A stretch of 64,000 nucleotides of DNA from assembly GCA_029339195.1 (NCBI GenBank), contig JAPTJF010000182.1, positions 49,536 to 113,535 on the forward strand. Reading direction: 5' to 3'. Each line of letters starts with the position of its first letter. Position 1 is the first letter of the stretch. The notes beneath the pieces were generated by a model that searched no databases, was not told the origin of the DNA, and saw only the letters and a list, made by a program, of their open reading frames with translations. Shown here piece by piece: positions 46,999-60,200 of the stretch. The stretch is from Micractinium sp. NFX-FRZ (Eukaryota > Chlorophyta > Trebouxiophyceae > Chlorellales > Chlorellaceae). A program made the position numbers and the translations under genes.

Positions 46999-49900
46999 TC
47001 ACAGGGCAGCGGCCTTGGCGGTACCCGCGCCCCCCGCCTTTGTCTGCCCCATGGTGACGGTGTGGTAGGGTGCTGCGGTGCCGGCACTGCCTGTCTTGCC
47101 AGCCGAGCCAGAGGCTCCTTCCGCCGCCGCCGGCCCCAGATTACTGGGGCTGGCCCCCTTGACATCCGGGGCAGCCCCAGCCTTGTCCAGGCTGCCCGCA
47201 CTGCCCGCCCTGCTGCTGCTTGCGCTGCCCGCCCTGCTGCCGGTGGCGCTGCTGGCAGCCGCGCTGCTGGCGCCGCCTGGCGGTGGCGGGTTGCCCGCCC
47301 ACGTCTGGATGACACCCCTGGCGGTTTTCTTGGCTGCCGACTTGGCAACTGCCTTCACTCCCAGCTTGCGGGCCGCCCAGAACGCGTCTGCGCCGTGCCC
47401 TGCTGTATTCATGCTGTGCATGCTGGCCTCTGCTGCCTCCTCGCCATACCTGACGCAGGTGGGCAGTGAGGGCGCACAGGGAAAGAGACCCGCAGTTTAA
47501 AGCGTAATAAAATGGGGATGAGCACACCGGGAGGAGAAGCCTGTCTGAGCCTGCCCATATGAGCTGTGGCCAGCTCGGTGCGCACGAAAAGCTGGACTCT
47601 GGCTCACTAGCAATTGCCACACACACACGCACGCTCTAAGTCCCCGCCATTTGCATCTGCACACTCCTCTTCCTCCACCTGCACACCAGAGTCGCCCCAC
47701 CACCCACCTCTGGCGCACCACGCCGGCAGTGTTGTCACGCGCCGCCAGCAGCACCGTCTTGCCCGCCTCCTCCATGCTGTCCCACACCTGCAGGCAGGCA
47801 GGAGAGTGTGAGGGCAGCACAACTAGCAGAGGAGTATTGAAGAGTTGGGTGCGGATGACCACCGCCTTGCCCGCTTGATCAATGCGGTCCCACATTGCAG
47901 GAGCAAGCAAGGGAACCCCGAGCAACATGCAAGCGAGCCTTGGACCAATCACAATTATATAGAGGCGTTCACTACCGCCGATAACAGCACAAGCCTCCCA
48001 AAAAGTGTGCAGCACTTCCTCCGGTGGGGCACGACCTCCTGCTGCTGGCCCTACCTCGGTGAACCCCGCCACCGCCGCGTGGCCAACCTCGCGCAGTGTG
48101 CCTGAAAGCATGGGCCCAGTGGACACATGTGAGGACTAGGCATGACGTCAGTGAATTGCCACCTGTCCTGCCTGCTGACACGATCTAGTAGATGACAAAC
48201 CGTGGCAGGCAGGCCGCCCCGCGGTGCAACAGGGCAAGCAGTGGTGGGCTTCACCTGCCTCCTCCCCTGCTTTCAGCGGCTTGTCGGCACCCGCCAGCCA
48301 CAGCACTGCAGCGGTTGTGGGAGGCAAGGAGGCATTAATGAAGCACTCACTGATGTGTAGCTGGCCCATTTGAGCTGCAACCCTTTCGGCAGCAGCATCC
48401 CAGAGCAAGCGGGCGGGCAGCAGAGGGCAGGAAGCGGCAGGCACAGCGCGGTGACTCACCACCGCCCGCCACCTTGGCGCCGGCCCATGCCAGCCCGCCC
48501 ACTGCACTGTTCACCAGGCCGGCGATGCGGGCTGCCAGGCGGGACGTCTGGCGCAGCCTGCGCATGCTTGGTTTGGCGGGATCACACGGAGAGTGCCTGT
48601 AGTGAGCTAGGCCAGTGAGCACAGCCAAGACGTGCCAAGGCAACACCCCGGTGTGACAAGAGCTCCTGCTTGCGCAGCAGGCAATGCCAGCAAGTGCAGT
48701 CAAGCAGCCTCAAAACATGCCTGTTTCAGTCCCCAAGACCTGCTGGCATGTCTTCACAGCAGGCCACGCTCACCTCTTTCTGAAGCCTGGAGAGACAGCC
48801 ACAGGGGTGGCGGTGGGCTCCTGAGGCGTGAGGTATGCAGCGCCCTTGCTGATGCCGCCGCTGGCGTAGGTGGCGGTGGCCTGAGGGGCCACAGGCGCAG
48901 GGAGAGGCGGTAGGTTGGTGAGGGCAGCGCTGCTAGGCGGGGAGGCCATAACATAGTACACTACTGCTCTTGGGGGTGGATCCGGGCCAGGCAGTGGTCA
49001 GTCCTCAGGACGACGTGTGCCGCTCATGATCCACACCATCTGCACCCCTTTCCCACACACTGCTCCCGCCTATTCCACCTCCCCCTGCCCCCGCCCCCCA
49101 CCCCCTCCCTCACCAGCAGCCCGCTGGCCAGCGTGCGGCTGGCGCGGTGCACCCCCTGCGCCAGGCTGCTCTTGTACGCGGCGCGCTCAGCCAGGGCTGC
49201 GTCGCCAGCGGCCACCTCAGCGTCGCCCAGCAGAGCCTCCGACTCCCTGCCGGGGTGGTGGTGGAGGAAGGGCAGGTGGGACACGGGGGGTGGGGCGATG
49301 GAGGGCGGGGCGCTGGCGGCGCATCCCTCCCACGCCGCGCGGCTTACACACCAAAGTTCCAGAGTTTATTGCTGCCACTCAGCCAGCCTCCTGTACCCCC
49401 GCCCCGCCCCACCTCACCTGTACAGTGTGACGCTCTCCAGTATTGCCTCCAGCATGCCCAGTGCCTCCTCATCTGTGTCTGCCGACGCCGTGACTGCAGC
49501 CAGGGAGGAGGGAGAAAGGGGAACACATGGAGGAGGAGAGGGCGTGATGATGTACAAGGCAGGTAGATGGGGGGGGGGGGGGGCGGCTGCGCAGTGATTG
49601 ATTGAGTGAGTGAGTGAGTGATGGCAGCCTGGCGTGGCAGGGGCCGTCCACAGCTTGGTCGCAACCCTGGCTGGGCCTACCAGGTCCCACCATGACTCAA
49701 CACAATAAAGCACAACTTGACAGTAAAGCACGACACATGCCCAACACATGCCGCACGACACATCGCCCCACCTGCGTAGAAGGTGTTGTCCTCGGGAGTG
49801 CTGAACACAAAGCTGGCAGCGCCCACCTGTGCAGGGCAGGGGGGAAGGGGTTCTGTGTGCTTTAAGGGTGGGGTGGGTTGGGGTGGGCAGCGTCCAAGGT

Positions 49901-50595
49901 TCTGAGATGCAATGGCGGGGCCGACTAATGCCCTTCAAAACAACCGAGCCAGCCTGAGGGGGGAGCCCACACACTGGGCAGCACCACCCATCCTTGAATT
50001 GCCCAGGCACCCAGGCTCCCGACTCCTCAGGCTGCCCACCTTGAGCGTCTGGCTGGCGGGCAGCAGCTCCCAGGCCTGGCCACCCACAGCCGCCACGATG
50101 CTGCTGCCCGTCACGCCAGCGCTGGCCTCGCTGTCGCTGCCGCTCTCGCTGCCGGCCGCCGCCGTGGGCTGCTGGTACACATCAGGATACAGGTGCTGCT
50201 TGCCGGGCGGCTGCGTTGGCGGCGGCGCAGCTGGGCGAGCGGGCGGCAGGGGCGACTGCTGGGGTGGGACGACTGCTGCCCGCTCCACCACTGAGATGGT
50301 CAGGGGGCCCCGCTCCAGAAGTTTCTGTTGCCCTGAGGAGACCTGCACGCGTGGTGGGGGGTGACAAGTTCTTGGCGTGATGTAGTGTGGCAGGTGGGGG
50401 TGGCAGGATGACCTGGAAGGTGGGCGGCACCTGCCCCGATGCCCCGCCCTGCCCGCCCAGCCTTGCCTGGTGCAGCTCCACCGCTGGGATGGACAGCAGG
50501 AGGGCGCCAGACGTGTTGGAGACATCCATGGCTGTGCCGCTGCTGCTGGTGGTGGTGTTGGTTTTGGTGTTGCTGGCCTGATCGGTGGCTCCCAT
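46999..50595 (-). CDS. Senescence/dehydration-domain protein (ERD7-like), 521 aa
   Basis: Eleven minus-strand exons close in phase, 1566 bases: 50595-50431, 50342-50040, 49826-49772, 49493-49418, 49246-49114, 48880-48774, 48557-48460, 48305-48255, 48101-48055, 47787-47708, 47449-46999. The N-terminal half matches the layout of plant ERD7/spartin-type proteins: LLLSIPAVELHQ, RGPLTISVVE, WELLPASQTLKV, SFVFSTPEDNTFYA. The C-terminal senescence domain is clear: LAARIAGLVNSAVGGLAWAG, LREVGHAAVAGFTE, WDSMEEAGKTVLLAARDNT, RYGEEAAEASMHSMNTAGH, KAVAKSAAKKTARGVI. Plant relatives respond to drought, cold and ageing and associate with membranes or lipid droplets; a stress role here is inferred. The Ser/Ala/Gly-rich tail is typical. 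The first exon could instead end at 50467 using a GC donor. An upstream exon is possible. Confidence 0.8.
47848..47893 (-). pseudogene. Relic copy of a senescence-domain exon in the upstream intron
   Basis: Within the intron before exon 47787-47708, the minus strand reads MWDRIDQAGKAVVI, clearly similar to the true exon VWDSMEEAGKTVLL. The bases before it read TGCAA where the functional exon has TGCAG, so the acceptor is lost. The similarity fades after about 46 bases and there is no donor in the matching place. Confidence 0.65.
49569..49622 (+). repeat. G15 run followed by TGAG repeats
   Basis: Fifteen G at 49569-49583 and, shortly after, GATTGAGTGAGTGAGTGAGT, both in an intron of the senescence-domain gene. 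Confidence 0.8.
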
Positions 50596-51262
50596 GGGTG
50601 CCTGCAGTGCAGCCTGGCGGCGCAGCTGCTGAGTCAACCAGGAGTCCTTGGACACGGCTGTTTGCACCGGCAGAACAAAAGTCCAAGACCAGCCAGGAAG
50701 GGAGGACGTTGAAGAGAGAGTAATCAAAGGCGCAAGCCTGTGCTGGGGCTTTCCAGTGGCATGCTTGCCTTGTCAGCCTGAAGATGCGGCAGCACACGGG
50801 ACGCTTGGGCCACAGGCCGGAGCCTGGCCAGGATGCGCCAAGCCGCTCATTGTTGGAGCTGTAAATGCGTGTCTCCGCCAAAACGATGTTTTCAGGCTAA
50901 TTTTACATACATGTTAGACGTCGTTCGGTGCAGCCAGGCAGGAGCTTGGTCGAGTCCAGTCGGGAACGCTGGCTGGCGGCGGTATCAGCGGTATAGCGGG
51001 CGGTGGGCGGCGCCCGCCCTGCGGGTTGCCTCGGCGGGGATTAGGCGGCGATTAGTATCGCTGCATCAAACTCATGCATGTAATGCATTCACACAAACAA
51101 AACTTTAAGGAACTGGACCGCCTCCACCTCAGCAGCCACCACCTGCTGCCCGTTCCCGCACTTGAAGGCCCGCTGATCGCTTCTTGCACTTACTTCGCAT
51201 GATCGCAGCTCAGCACGTGGCTGTCAGCTAGGCACTCTATCAAGTGCGCTGCGACGGCAGCG
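50596..51262. promoter_or_regulatory. Divergent intergenic region
   Basis: Some 670 bases between the divergent starts of the senescence-domain gene and the large modular gene. TGTAATGC at about 51080 is in the plus orientation and upstream of the plus-strand gene, so it is unlikely to act as a poly(A) signal. No defined promoter motif recognised. Confidence 0.35.
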
Positions 51263-54200
51263 ATGCCGCGCCGGGCGGCGCTCCTCGCTGCGGCGGTGAC
51301 CCTTACGGCGCTGCTTCAGATCGGTGAGGACAGATGGATTGGCTGGGGTCCGCCTCGGCCTCGTTTTGTCTCCGTTGACTGCCGACTCGGGCCATCATGC
51401 TGCTGGCAGCAGCAGCAGCAGTCAAAACCGTTCCGACTACTTGATTGTTCCCGGCTGCAGGCAGCTCCCAGGAGCTGAGTTACTGCAACGACTACTGCCG
51501 GATGAGGTGCGACCCAACAGCGGGTGCCTGCTGTTGCGCGGCCACCGCCGCTGCTGCCACTGCCCTGCCGCCTCCCCTGCCGCTGCCTTCCATCACGCAA
51601 GCTCGCCCCACTTGCAGGGAGGATCGTCTCTCCAATTGCGGCAGTGTCTACAGCCAGGTCACCTGTGATAGTATATCAGAGTGCCAGTGGTACAATGAGA
51701 CGAGCATGGCCGCCATGGCGGGTCAGTGCTGGGCTGCTCGAGCTCTGCGTGCTTGACTGGCCGTCTGCCTGATCACCAGGCCCCAGCCTTAGCGCGCAGC
51801 TGCTGCGCCAGCAACATGCCTGCCCCCACGAACCCTAACCAACGCTGCATCTCACCCCCCTGCAGGCAAGTTTTCTCTTGATCACGTGCTCCCCCCATCC
51901 CTTAACACGATCGTCAATGTGACTGGGGCCCTGGAGGCCTGCTCTGCCATCGCGACCAGCCCCACCTGCCCCGAATCATGCAAAGCCTTCCTTAACAGGG
52001 TGAGCACTCCAAAGGCTCTCACACGTTCAGCAAAGCCCGCCACCCCTGTCCTGCACGAGCAGCAGCAGCAGCAGCAGCAGCAGCCTGCCGATGCCTGGCA
52101 GCAATACGAGCCATCCGCGCTGGCCACGCGGCTCGCCATTTGAGTGCCATCCAGCCCGCTGGCCCAACCCGCCTGCCTGCCCATTGCTAAGCAGCTTAAG
52201 TCAAACTGCCGTCCATCTCACTAGCCCATCTGCCTTCCCAATGGAGGCATCTGATAGTGCTGTCGCCTGCTTTCCTCAGCCTTGCTACGTGCACTTCGAC
52301 CCCCTTCACTGCAGCTGCCTGTTCCGGCTGGCCTGCTGGCAAGCCCAATTGCCAGCAGCACCGTGTGCGACCTGAAGACTTGCGACAGCAGCAACTCATC
52401 GAAATGCTGGGTCAGCGAGGAGCAGCTGGTGAGTGGGTAGTGCACCGAGCGGTGGTGGGCAGCGCAGGTGCTGCATGAGTGCCGCCGTGCTGTCTGGCTG
52501 TTCTTGCCTTGCTCCCCACTTATCTCCAGATTCAGCTGGTGGCTGTATCAGTAGCCGTGGAGGTGAGGGCTGCGCTGGCACAGCTGAGTGCTGCGGAACT
52601 CTTGCACCTGCAAACTTGTAACAATGCAGGTCGCCAAGGTATTGTACAGCTACATGGTGAAGAAGTGCGTCACCTCCAGCGCCCAAGGCTGCTTCGACAT
52701 GTATGGCGGGCGCTGCCTGGCGGCTGGCGGCTGCTTCAAGCACGCCACATCCAGCAGCTGCCTGGCGGCGGTAAGTACAAGCCTGAGGGGTGGGTGGGTT
52801 AATGAGGTCAAGATCGTCAGCAGGGTGTGGCTGTCACAAGACTTGTAGAGCAAAGACGTGCTGCCACTAATGAGCCCGTGCTGTGCCGCACAGCGGCGGC
52901 TGGTGCTGTATGGGACCTCTCCGCCTTATCTGGTTGGTGTGCTGCATCTCTTGACTGCAGGGCTGCATGTACGGTGGCATGCCCTGTGAACAGCCCCCTT
53001 TCGGAGGACCTCCAAGCAACGGTGATGGCGGCAGCCCCCCATCCAACGTCTACACTCCCTCTCCGGCTCCTCCACGCCCATCTGGCATGGCACCTGGTGG
53101 CAACCCCGCGGGCGCCCCACAGATGGCGCCCGGCCCATCCTACTTTGACCGCACCACGTCGTGCTCCCAGCGGGCGGGGTCCTTTGCAGAGTGCGTTCTG
53201 GAATCACCAGCGGAGGAGTCGTGCACCTACACTGGCGGCTGCCAGCCCGATTACAACGTCTGCAGCAGACAGGTGAGCGCTAGCTGGCCTGCGGCCTGGA
53301 AGATGCCAGGAAGTGGCCTTGCTTCCAGGTGCCGCCCCGCTTGGATGGCAGAATGCCAGCCGTGCGACCCCAATACCAATTCTGCCCATTCATCAGCGGC
53401 ATGCCCGACAGCATGCCCGCCCACCTACCCAGCCTCAATGGCACCATCAGGGCCTCATCACCCCCCTTGCTTACAGCACCCCTCAATCCACCTGCAGATG
53501 AATCCAATGGACTGCAACATGCAGAGCAGCGCCGGCTGCACATGGTAAGGCTTGCTGCCCGCGGACGTTGTACGTGTGCAGCCTGGGCAGGTGTGTGCAG
53601 CTGGCGGCAGGGCAGCCACAAGGCGACGCAAGCAAGTTGGCTGTGCACCTTCTATGCTGCCATGCAGGATTTCCTTACCGGGCGGTGCACCTATCTCGCC
53701 GCCTTATTATGGCGCACCCCCCGCAGCCCCCAACCCCGGCATGTCCCCCTACCCCTGGTACACCTCTCCTCCCCCCGCCCCCGTCTACCCGCCCTCAAAC
53801 CGCTCTGCGCCTCTTGGCATGGAGGTGAGGCAAGCTCCTGATTCTCACTCAAGCCTGCATGCCTGCCCTATGCACGCTCGTAACTTGGCGCCCGGCTGCA
53901 ACATGCGATCGCATTGATCAAGCACCTCGCCGCTCACGCACATTAACGCCTTGCTCGCTATTATTACCCAACGCCACCGGGCTCGCAAACTGCATGCCTG
54001 CCACCTCGTCAATTCCCTCTCGCCTCATGCAGGCCTGGCCGGTGCCGGAGCTGCCCGCTGAGTACTTTACCGACTCCGCAAACAAGTGGTGGAACAGGGG
54101 GTGGAACAACCATGGCCTGTTCGACCTGATCACCCCCCCTGTGGCAGACAAGATCATTCGTGCCAACGCCAGCGCAATGGTTTGCAAGGCGCTGGGCAAG

Positions 54201-57200
54201 CTGGTGACAGCTGTGGCAGACAACCCATCCAGGTGCGTCAGCCTACAGAGGTGCGAGCAGCCCGAGCTGGTAGGCCAGGACCATGCCTGGGTGGGCTCTT
54301 GGGAGGTGCAGGGTCATACGTGGGTGCAATGGGTGCCTCTTCGGCTTCCACGCACCCCACCCGCCAATCTTGCCTGCGGCTGCCCCACACGTTGCAGCGC
54401 CTGCAATGTTGCTGGACTATGCTCCCCCACCATCTACACCAGCTCTGATGGGGAACCCATCATTGGTGACGTCATACGCTTCTATGGTTGGTTCGACCTG
54501 GACGTTTGCAAGCAATGCGAAAGTGTGGTGGCAGGTGCGGGGACAGGGACTGTGGGGGAGGCACAGCGTGCCGGAGCTCAGCTAAGGTTGGGTTGCTGCC
54601 CGCATGCGCGCTTGCGTTTGGTTGAATGGACCAAGTGACCGAGTGCACAAACGCATTAAGCAATATGGCAGGCTGGTGCAATATGACACGTGCGTCAGGC
54701 TGCTTGACACTAATACCCTTGCAGATGTAGCGTCGATGCTGAACGCCACAAACGGGATGGACATGGTGCACAACATCATCGACAGCCCAGTATTTGCAAC
54801 CGCCATCGACGCCTGCCCCCCAGTGGTCGACTCTGTGCTCTGGGTTGCACGGCACTACGAGTTCCTGCCCATGATTGACCAGCCAATGGCTGCTGCCATC
54901 TGCCCGGCCATCACGGTGAGCTGGTGCCAACAGCATGGGCACAGGCTAACCCATAATCCCTGTAGACCACAAGTTCCCCATGCTTCTGCTTCCTAACCTC
55001 TGCTGGCTCCCCGTTGACTTGAAGTTTAGATGATTGATTACAATCCTGTGCTTGCTCACTTACGACCCAATCCTTGCGCCCACCCCCCTGCCTGCACTGC
55101 AGAAATTGTTTGCTTCGTCTGTCCCTGAGCTGGCACCCGGCCTGGACGAGTGCGTTGCTTGGCCTGCTCCTGACGCGCAGTGTTGCTTGACAAGTGCATC
55201 GTCAGCTGGCCTTGCCTTGCTCCATTGCATGCACATCATTCATGGAATCAACCCCAATGCATGCACATCATTCATGGAATCAACCCCAATGCAGCATTTG
55301 CACCGAGCTGGGCGGTGATGAGCCCACCTGTGGCGCTGCGGTAGCTTTGCTGAAGATCTCTCCCAATGCCATTGGGAGTGTGTGTTACTCGGTGCTGCCA
55401 TGGGCGCTGGCAACTCCCCTCCTTCAAAGGTGAGGAGCTCCCTACCGGTCTGGCAGCACGGTGTGAGAACAGATGCTGATGGTGTTGCCCAGCTACCCAT
55501 GCTGTTTTCCTTCTCCCACGATGGCCCGGTGGAGCCAATCCGCCCCCGGTCCCGGTCCACAAGGGCCTACTATGCGGGGTGACTGTAACACACACACATG
55601 CTGCTTGGTGCACTTGCTTGGACCAGCGGGGCCCGGGCCGTGCTTCTGGCTGGTGCCGGTGGTTGTGCAGCCAGCTCGCGCTACACGTGCATGCCTGAAC
55701 ATCCTGTTGTGTTTCGTGGCGGTGTGCAGGCTCTACATGGGTTCCTACAACTATGAGTACAGCGGCTGGCACTACTACGCCATGCCGGGATACAACCCTC
55801 CCCGCCCCGTTGCCCCTGCCCCCGGGGCCTACCCGCCTGCCAACAAATCCCTTCCTGGCATGGAGGTGAGGGCTTCCTGTTCTGCCCCTTGCTATGGTAG
55901 GATGTTGTTCCTGGTTGAGCCCTCTACCGCACCGCCTCGGCCCGCTAGCTTGACGTCATCTCGACCTCCCACCCCATCCGTGCAGGCTTGGACTGTGCCT
56001 GAGCTGCCCCTTGAGTACTTCACCAGCCCGGACCGCTGGTGGAACAGGGCGGGCCAAAGGTGGAGTGGCATTTTCGACCTGATGACACCCGCTGTGGCTG
56101 ATGCTGCCATGCGTGCCAACATCAGCAAGCCGGTGTGCGATGCCCTTGGCAGCATGCTTCCAGTAGCGGCTACCAACATGCCCAGGTGCAGTAGCCACAT
56201 CTTGGTGTAATGGGCAGCTGTGTTGTTGTAGGCAAGCCTCACCCCACACAACAGCCGAGTCGCTGCTTGCTCTCGCTTTCAACCTGCAGTTGGCCTAATC
56301 TTAAGGAGCTTAATTGCCCTCCCCTCTTTGTCTGCAGCATTTGTAATGTTGCCGAGCTGTGCAATGACAGCCCCTCCGACCCGAGAATCACTCTGTATGA
56401 GTTGCTTCAAAGCACACTGGGCACCGTGCTGCAGCTGTTGGGAGTAGATTTCGACGCCTGCCTCACCTGCCGGAACCTGGCTGCAGGCGAGCATGTGCTT
56501 TGTGAATGCTATGCGACTGCCCCTGCCACTCATACATTAGCTTGTCTGCTGATTCGGAGACTGGCGCAGCGTGAGTGCAACGCTTACATAGTACCCGGCA
56601 GGGTTTAATATGACAGGCAAACGTTAGTGCTTCTCGTTTGTCCTTCTCACTCCCTTGCAGAGGCCACTTCCTTCCTCGAGAACGCCGGCCTGCTCGGCCT
56701 TCTGAAACAGGCTGTCAACAGCCATGTGCTCCCCGCCGCTGTTGAAGCCTGCCCCCGCACCCTGGACGGCATCCTCTGGGTTGTGCGCCACTACGACTTC
56801 CTGCCAACCCTCGGCCAGCCCATGGCAGCTGCCATCTGCCCAGCAGCAACGGTGCGCACGAGCAGCTGCATGGAGCCCTTGGCAAGCGAGGCAAGGGCAG
56901 ATGCATGCATGTTTGGACAGACAGCTAGCTGCAGGCGGGAGAGGCATTAATCTGCCCGTTATGCCATGCCGCATGTTGGTGGTCCTTCCATTCTTTCCCC
57001 ATGCCCTGCGAAGCTTGACGCAGGCTATCCTCAAATCTGCTGGCTCGGACACCATGCCCACCGTCAACAGGTGGGCGGGCATATGAGTAGGGGCACTTCA
57101 ATGTCGACATTCCTGGGATTGCGTGCATGCTCGGCGTGAGAGAGACCTGACATCGCGCCTCTCGTACAGCTGATCCTCCATTCTGCTAAGCTCGCCCCGC

Positions 57201-60200
57201 ATGTATTGCTACCCACGCAAATGCAGCGTCTGCTCCGAGTTGGGTTTTGAGGAGGGGACCTGCAGCATTGCAATCTCACTCATCACCAGCTCGCCTTCTT
57301 CCTTTGAAAGCCTTTGCACCGCAATGCTGCCCTCCATACTGGACAGGTGAGCCTCAACGTGCTATGCGTGCTGGGATTGTGGTGTGCTGCCAATTGTGCA
57401 GGTTAGCCATCCCGCTTGGTGGCAGGCAGCGACTGCATGCTTAAGTGGACGGAATAACTAGCATGTCCCCTTCACGGCCATGCAGCTGGCTGCCCAAGGA
57501 TAACGAGCAACCGAGCAACCCCGCACCCGGGCCTAACCAGGGCGGCGGTGGCAAGCCCCCGGGTTCGTGGGCCCCCTCGCCCTCCCTCCCCGACTTGCCG
57601 CCCAACCCGTGGCACCCCCCTTCCCCCGCCCCCGTCTACCCGGCCTCCAACCGCTCCTTCCCGGGGATGGAGGTGAGGCAACGCCCTTCCCAGCTGTGCT
57701 TTTCCCTTGCGTGCACGCTGCACCACAAAACACACCGTCCAGCGGAGCCCACCGCGAGGCTTGTGATTGTCGCGTGGCCCCAGATCATTGCCATCTCCCG
57801 GCGCTTGTGCGTCGCACGCTTTGATCCGCCAAGTGGCCAGCAGCTTGCCACACGCCTGTCGGATGCCTTCACTATACCACCCACTCCTTCATCCTCCCTG
57901 GGCAGGCCTGGCCGGTTCCGGAGCTGCCTGCCGAGCACTTTGCCGACTCCTCTTCCAACAAGTGGTGGAACCGGGGTTATGGCGGTCATGGCCTGTTCGA
58001 CTTGCTCACCCCCCCCGTGGCAGACACCCTCATGCACGCCAACATCAGCTTTACAGTGTGCCAGTCGTTGGGCGAGATGCTGGCTGCCGCACTGGCCACC
58101 ACGAACAGGTGCTCGTGGCCATTACTGGGCCCCGGGTTGCAGGTGCATTTATCAATCCTGTTGGAACTGGACTGGTCGCACCACACATGCTCACCGCACC
58201 TATCTGGCCCTCTCCCTCTCCCATGCCCTGCAGCACTTGCAATGCTGCTGGCTTGTGCACCCCCTACCTCCCCAGCCCCACCACCCCGACGATTGGTGAC
58301 ATGATCCGCTCCTTTGGGGTTGATCTGGATGTGTGTGAGGAGTGTGAAGTAGTGGTTGCAGGTGCGAGGGGCGGGGGAGAGGAGGGGTCACAGCGTGGCG
58401 GACCTTGCTTAGGTTGACTGACACTGGACCTTGCTTGCCGAGAGAAAGCGCCAGATAAGTGATGCTTGTGCAATCTGCAGACGTGACATCCATGCTGGAG
58501 GGCGCGAATCTGATGGACATCGTCCAGAACATCATTGGCGGCCCAGCCCTCTCAACCGCCATAGACATTTGCCCCTCTCTCATTGACTCTGTGCTTTGGG
58601 TTGCACGCCATTATGAGTGCCTACCCAAGATCGACCAGCCAATGACCGTGGCCATCTGCCCAGCCATCACGGTGAGGTGCCTCGTTTGCGGGTTGCAATC
58701 ATGGGTGCAGGCTGGCCCGAAGCTGTGGACAGGGACGGCCACCTTGCCCTCAATGCTGTCATATTTCACACAGCCTCGCTGTTGCTTCCCACGATGTCTG
58801 GTGCGCTCTCTTACGTGTTACCCCCCTTCCCCCTTCCCCCCGCCACCCTGCCGGGCTGCTTGCAGAAGGTGTCTGGCTCATCCATCCCGGAGCTTACGCC
58901 CGCTTTATACAAGTGCGCTGCCTGCCCTTTGCCTGCAGCGCCCGTGCATGCAGCATGCAGTTTTGCACCGCCGCGCTACGCCCAGGCTTCTCCAACACCT
59001 GGTAACGTGAACCAAACGCCCTGTGCAGGGCCTGCGCTGAGCTGGCCGGCGGTGAAATCACATGTGGCGCTGCCATTGAGCTGTTGGCGAACTCACCTGG
59101 TGCAATCGGAAGCGTGTGCTACTCATTGCTACCGTGGGCGCTGGGGAAGTGGTGAGCTCTCTGCAAGGCAGGCATGCGCATTGTTCTCAGTGTTACACGT
59201 GCCATACAGTTCTCTGCTTGTGGCTCTGTCGCGCAGTTGGCATGGATCCCCCATTTGCACCAATTCAGCAGCTCCATCAGTTTTGCTTTGTGATGGCACC
59301 TCCCGTGCCCGACTCAAGCGCCTCCTTTCGATTTGCACGTTTTGTTGTAACACACTTGCTGCAGGCTCTACATGGGGTCCTACAACCGCGAGTACAACGG
59401 CTGGCACTACAATGCGATGCCTTGGTATAACATATGGGACCCTCCACGCCCTTCTGCTCCTGTCCCCAACTACCCGCCCGCCAACATCACACTCCGCGGC
59501 ATGGAGGTGAGCCCGAGACGAAACGTTGAGTGGTACCGTTGCATGCCGGCGCTCTCCTCCTCGGCCTCTGTTGGGTAGGGGTTGGGATGCCGCCAATAGC
59601 TACTTACCCCATTTTGGCACACGGCCTCACGCTGGGATCTGCACCTTTATCATCTCCCACCCCTTCCTTCTTATAGATCTGGCCTGTGCCTGAGCTGCCC
59701 CATGAGTACTTCACCAGCCCGGACCGCTGGTGGAACAGGGCGGGCCATGGCGGTCGCGGCGTGTTCGATCTGGTGACCCCGGCAGTTGCTGATGCCGCCC
59801 TACGTGCCAACTTCAGCGAGCCCATGTGCAAGGTTGTGGGCAGCTTGCTGCCAGTCGTGGCTACCAACATGTCCAGGTCGGTTCATTTGTGGCACAAAGG
59901 GGTCGGCTAGACGCGCGCCTGCATTGAAGGGTGTTGGATGGCCTGCTATTGAGCCCGCTTTGCCCCCTGTCCCCCCTCGACAAGCTGCAGTGTCTGTGAC
60001 ATGGTCGGGGTGTGCGCTGACAGCCCTTACGACTCTAGCATCAAGCTGGGAGACGTGCTCCAAAACACCCTGGGGGCCTTGCTGCGGCTCCTCGGGGTGG
60101 ATTTCGATACCTGCCACGCCTGCCGGCACCTGGTTGCAGGCAAGCATGAGCAGCGGTGCTGTTGGTGTTCTTGTTGAGAGTTGTTGTTGTGGCGGCTACT

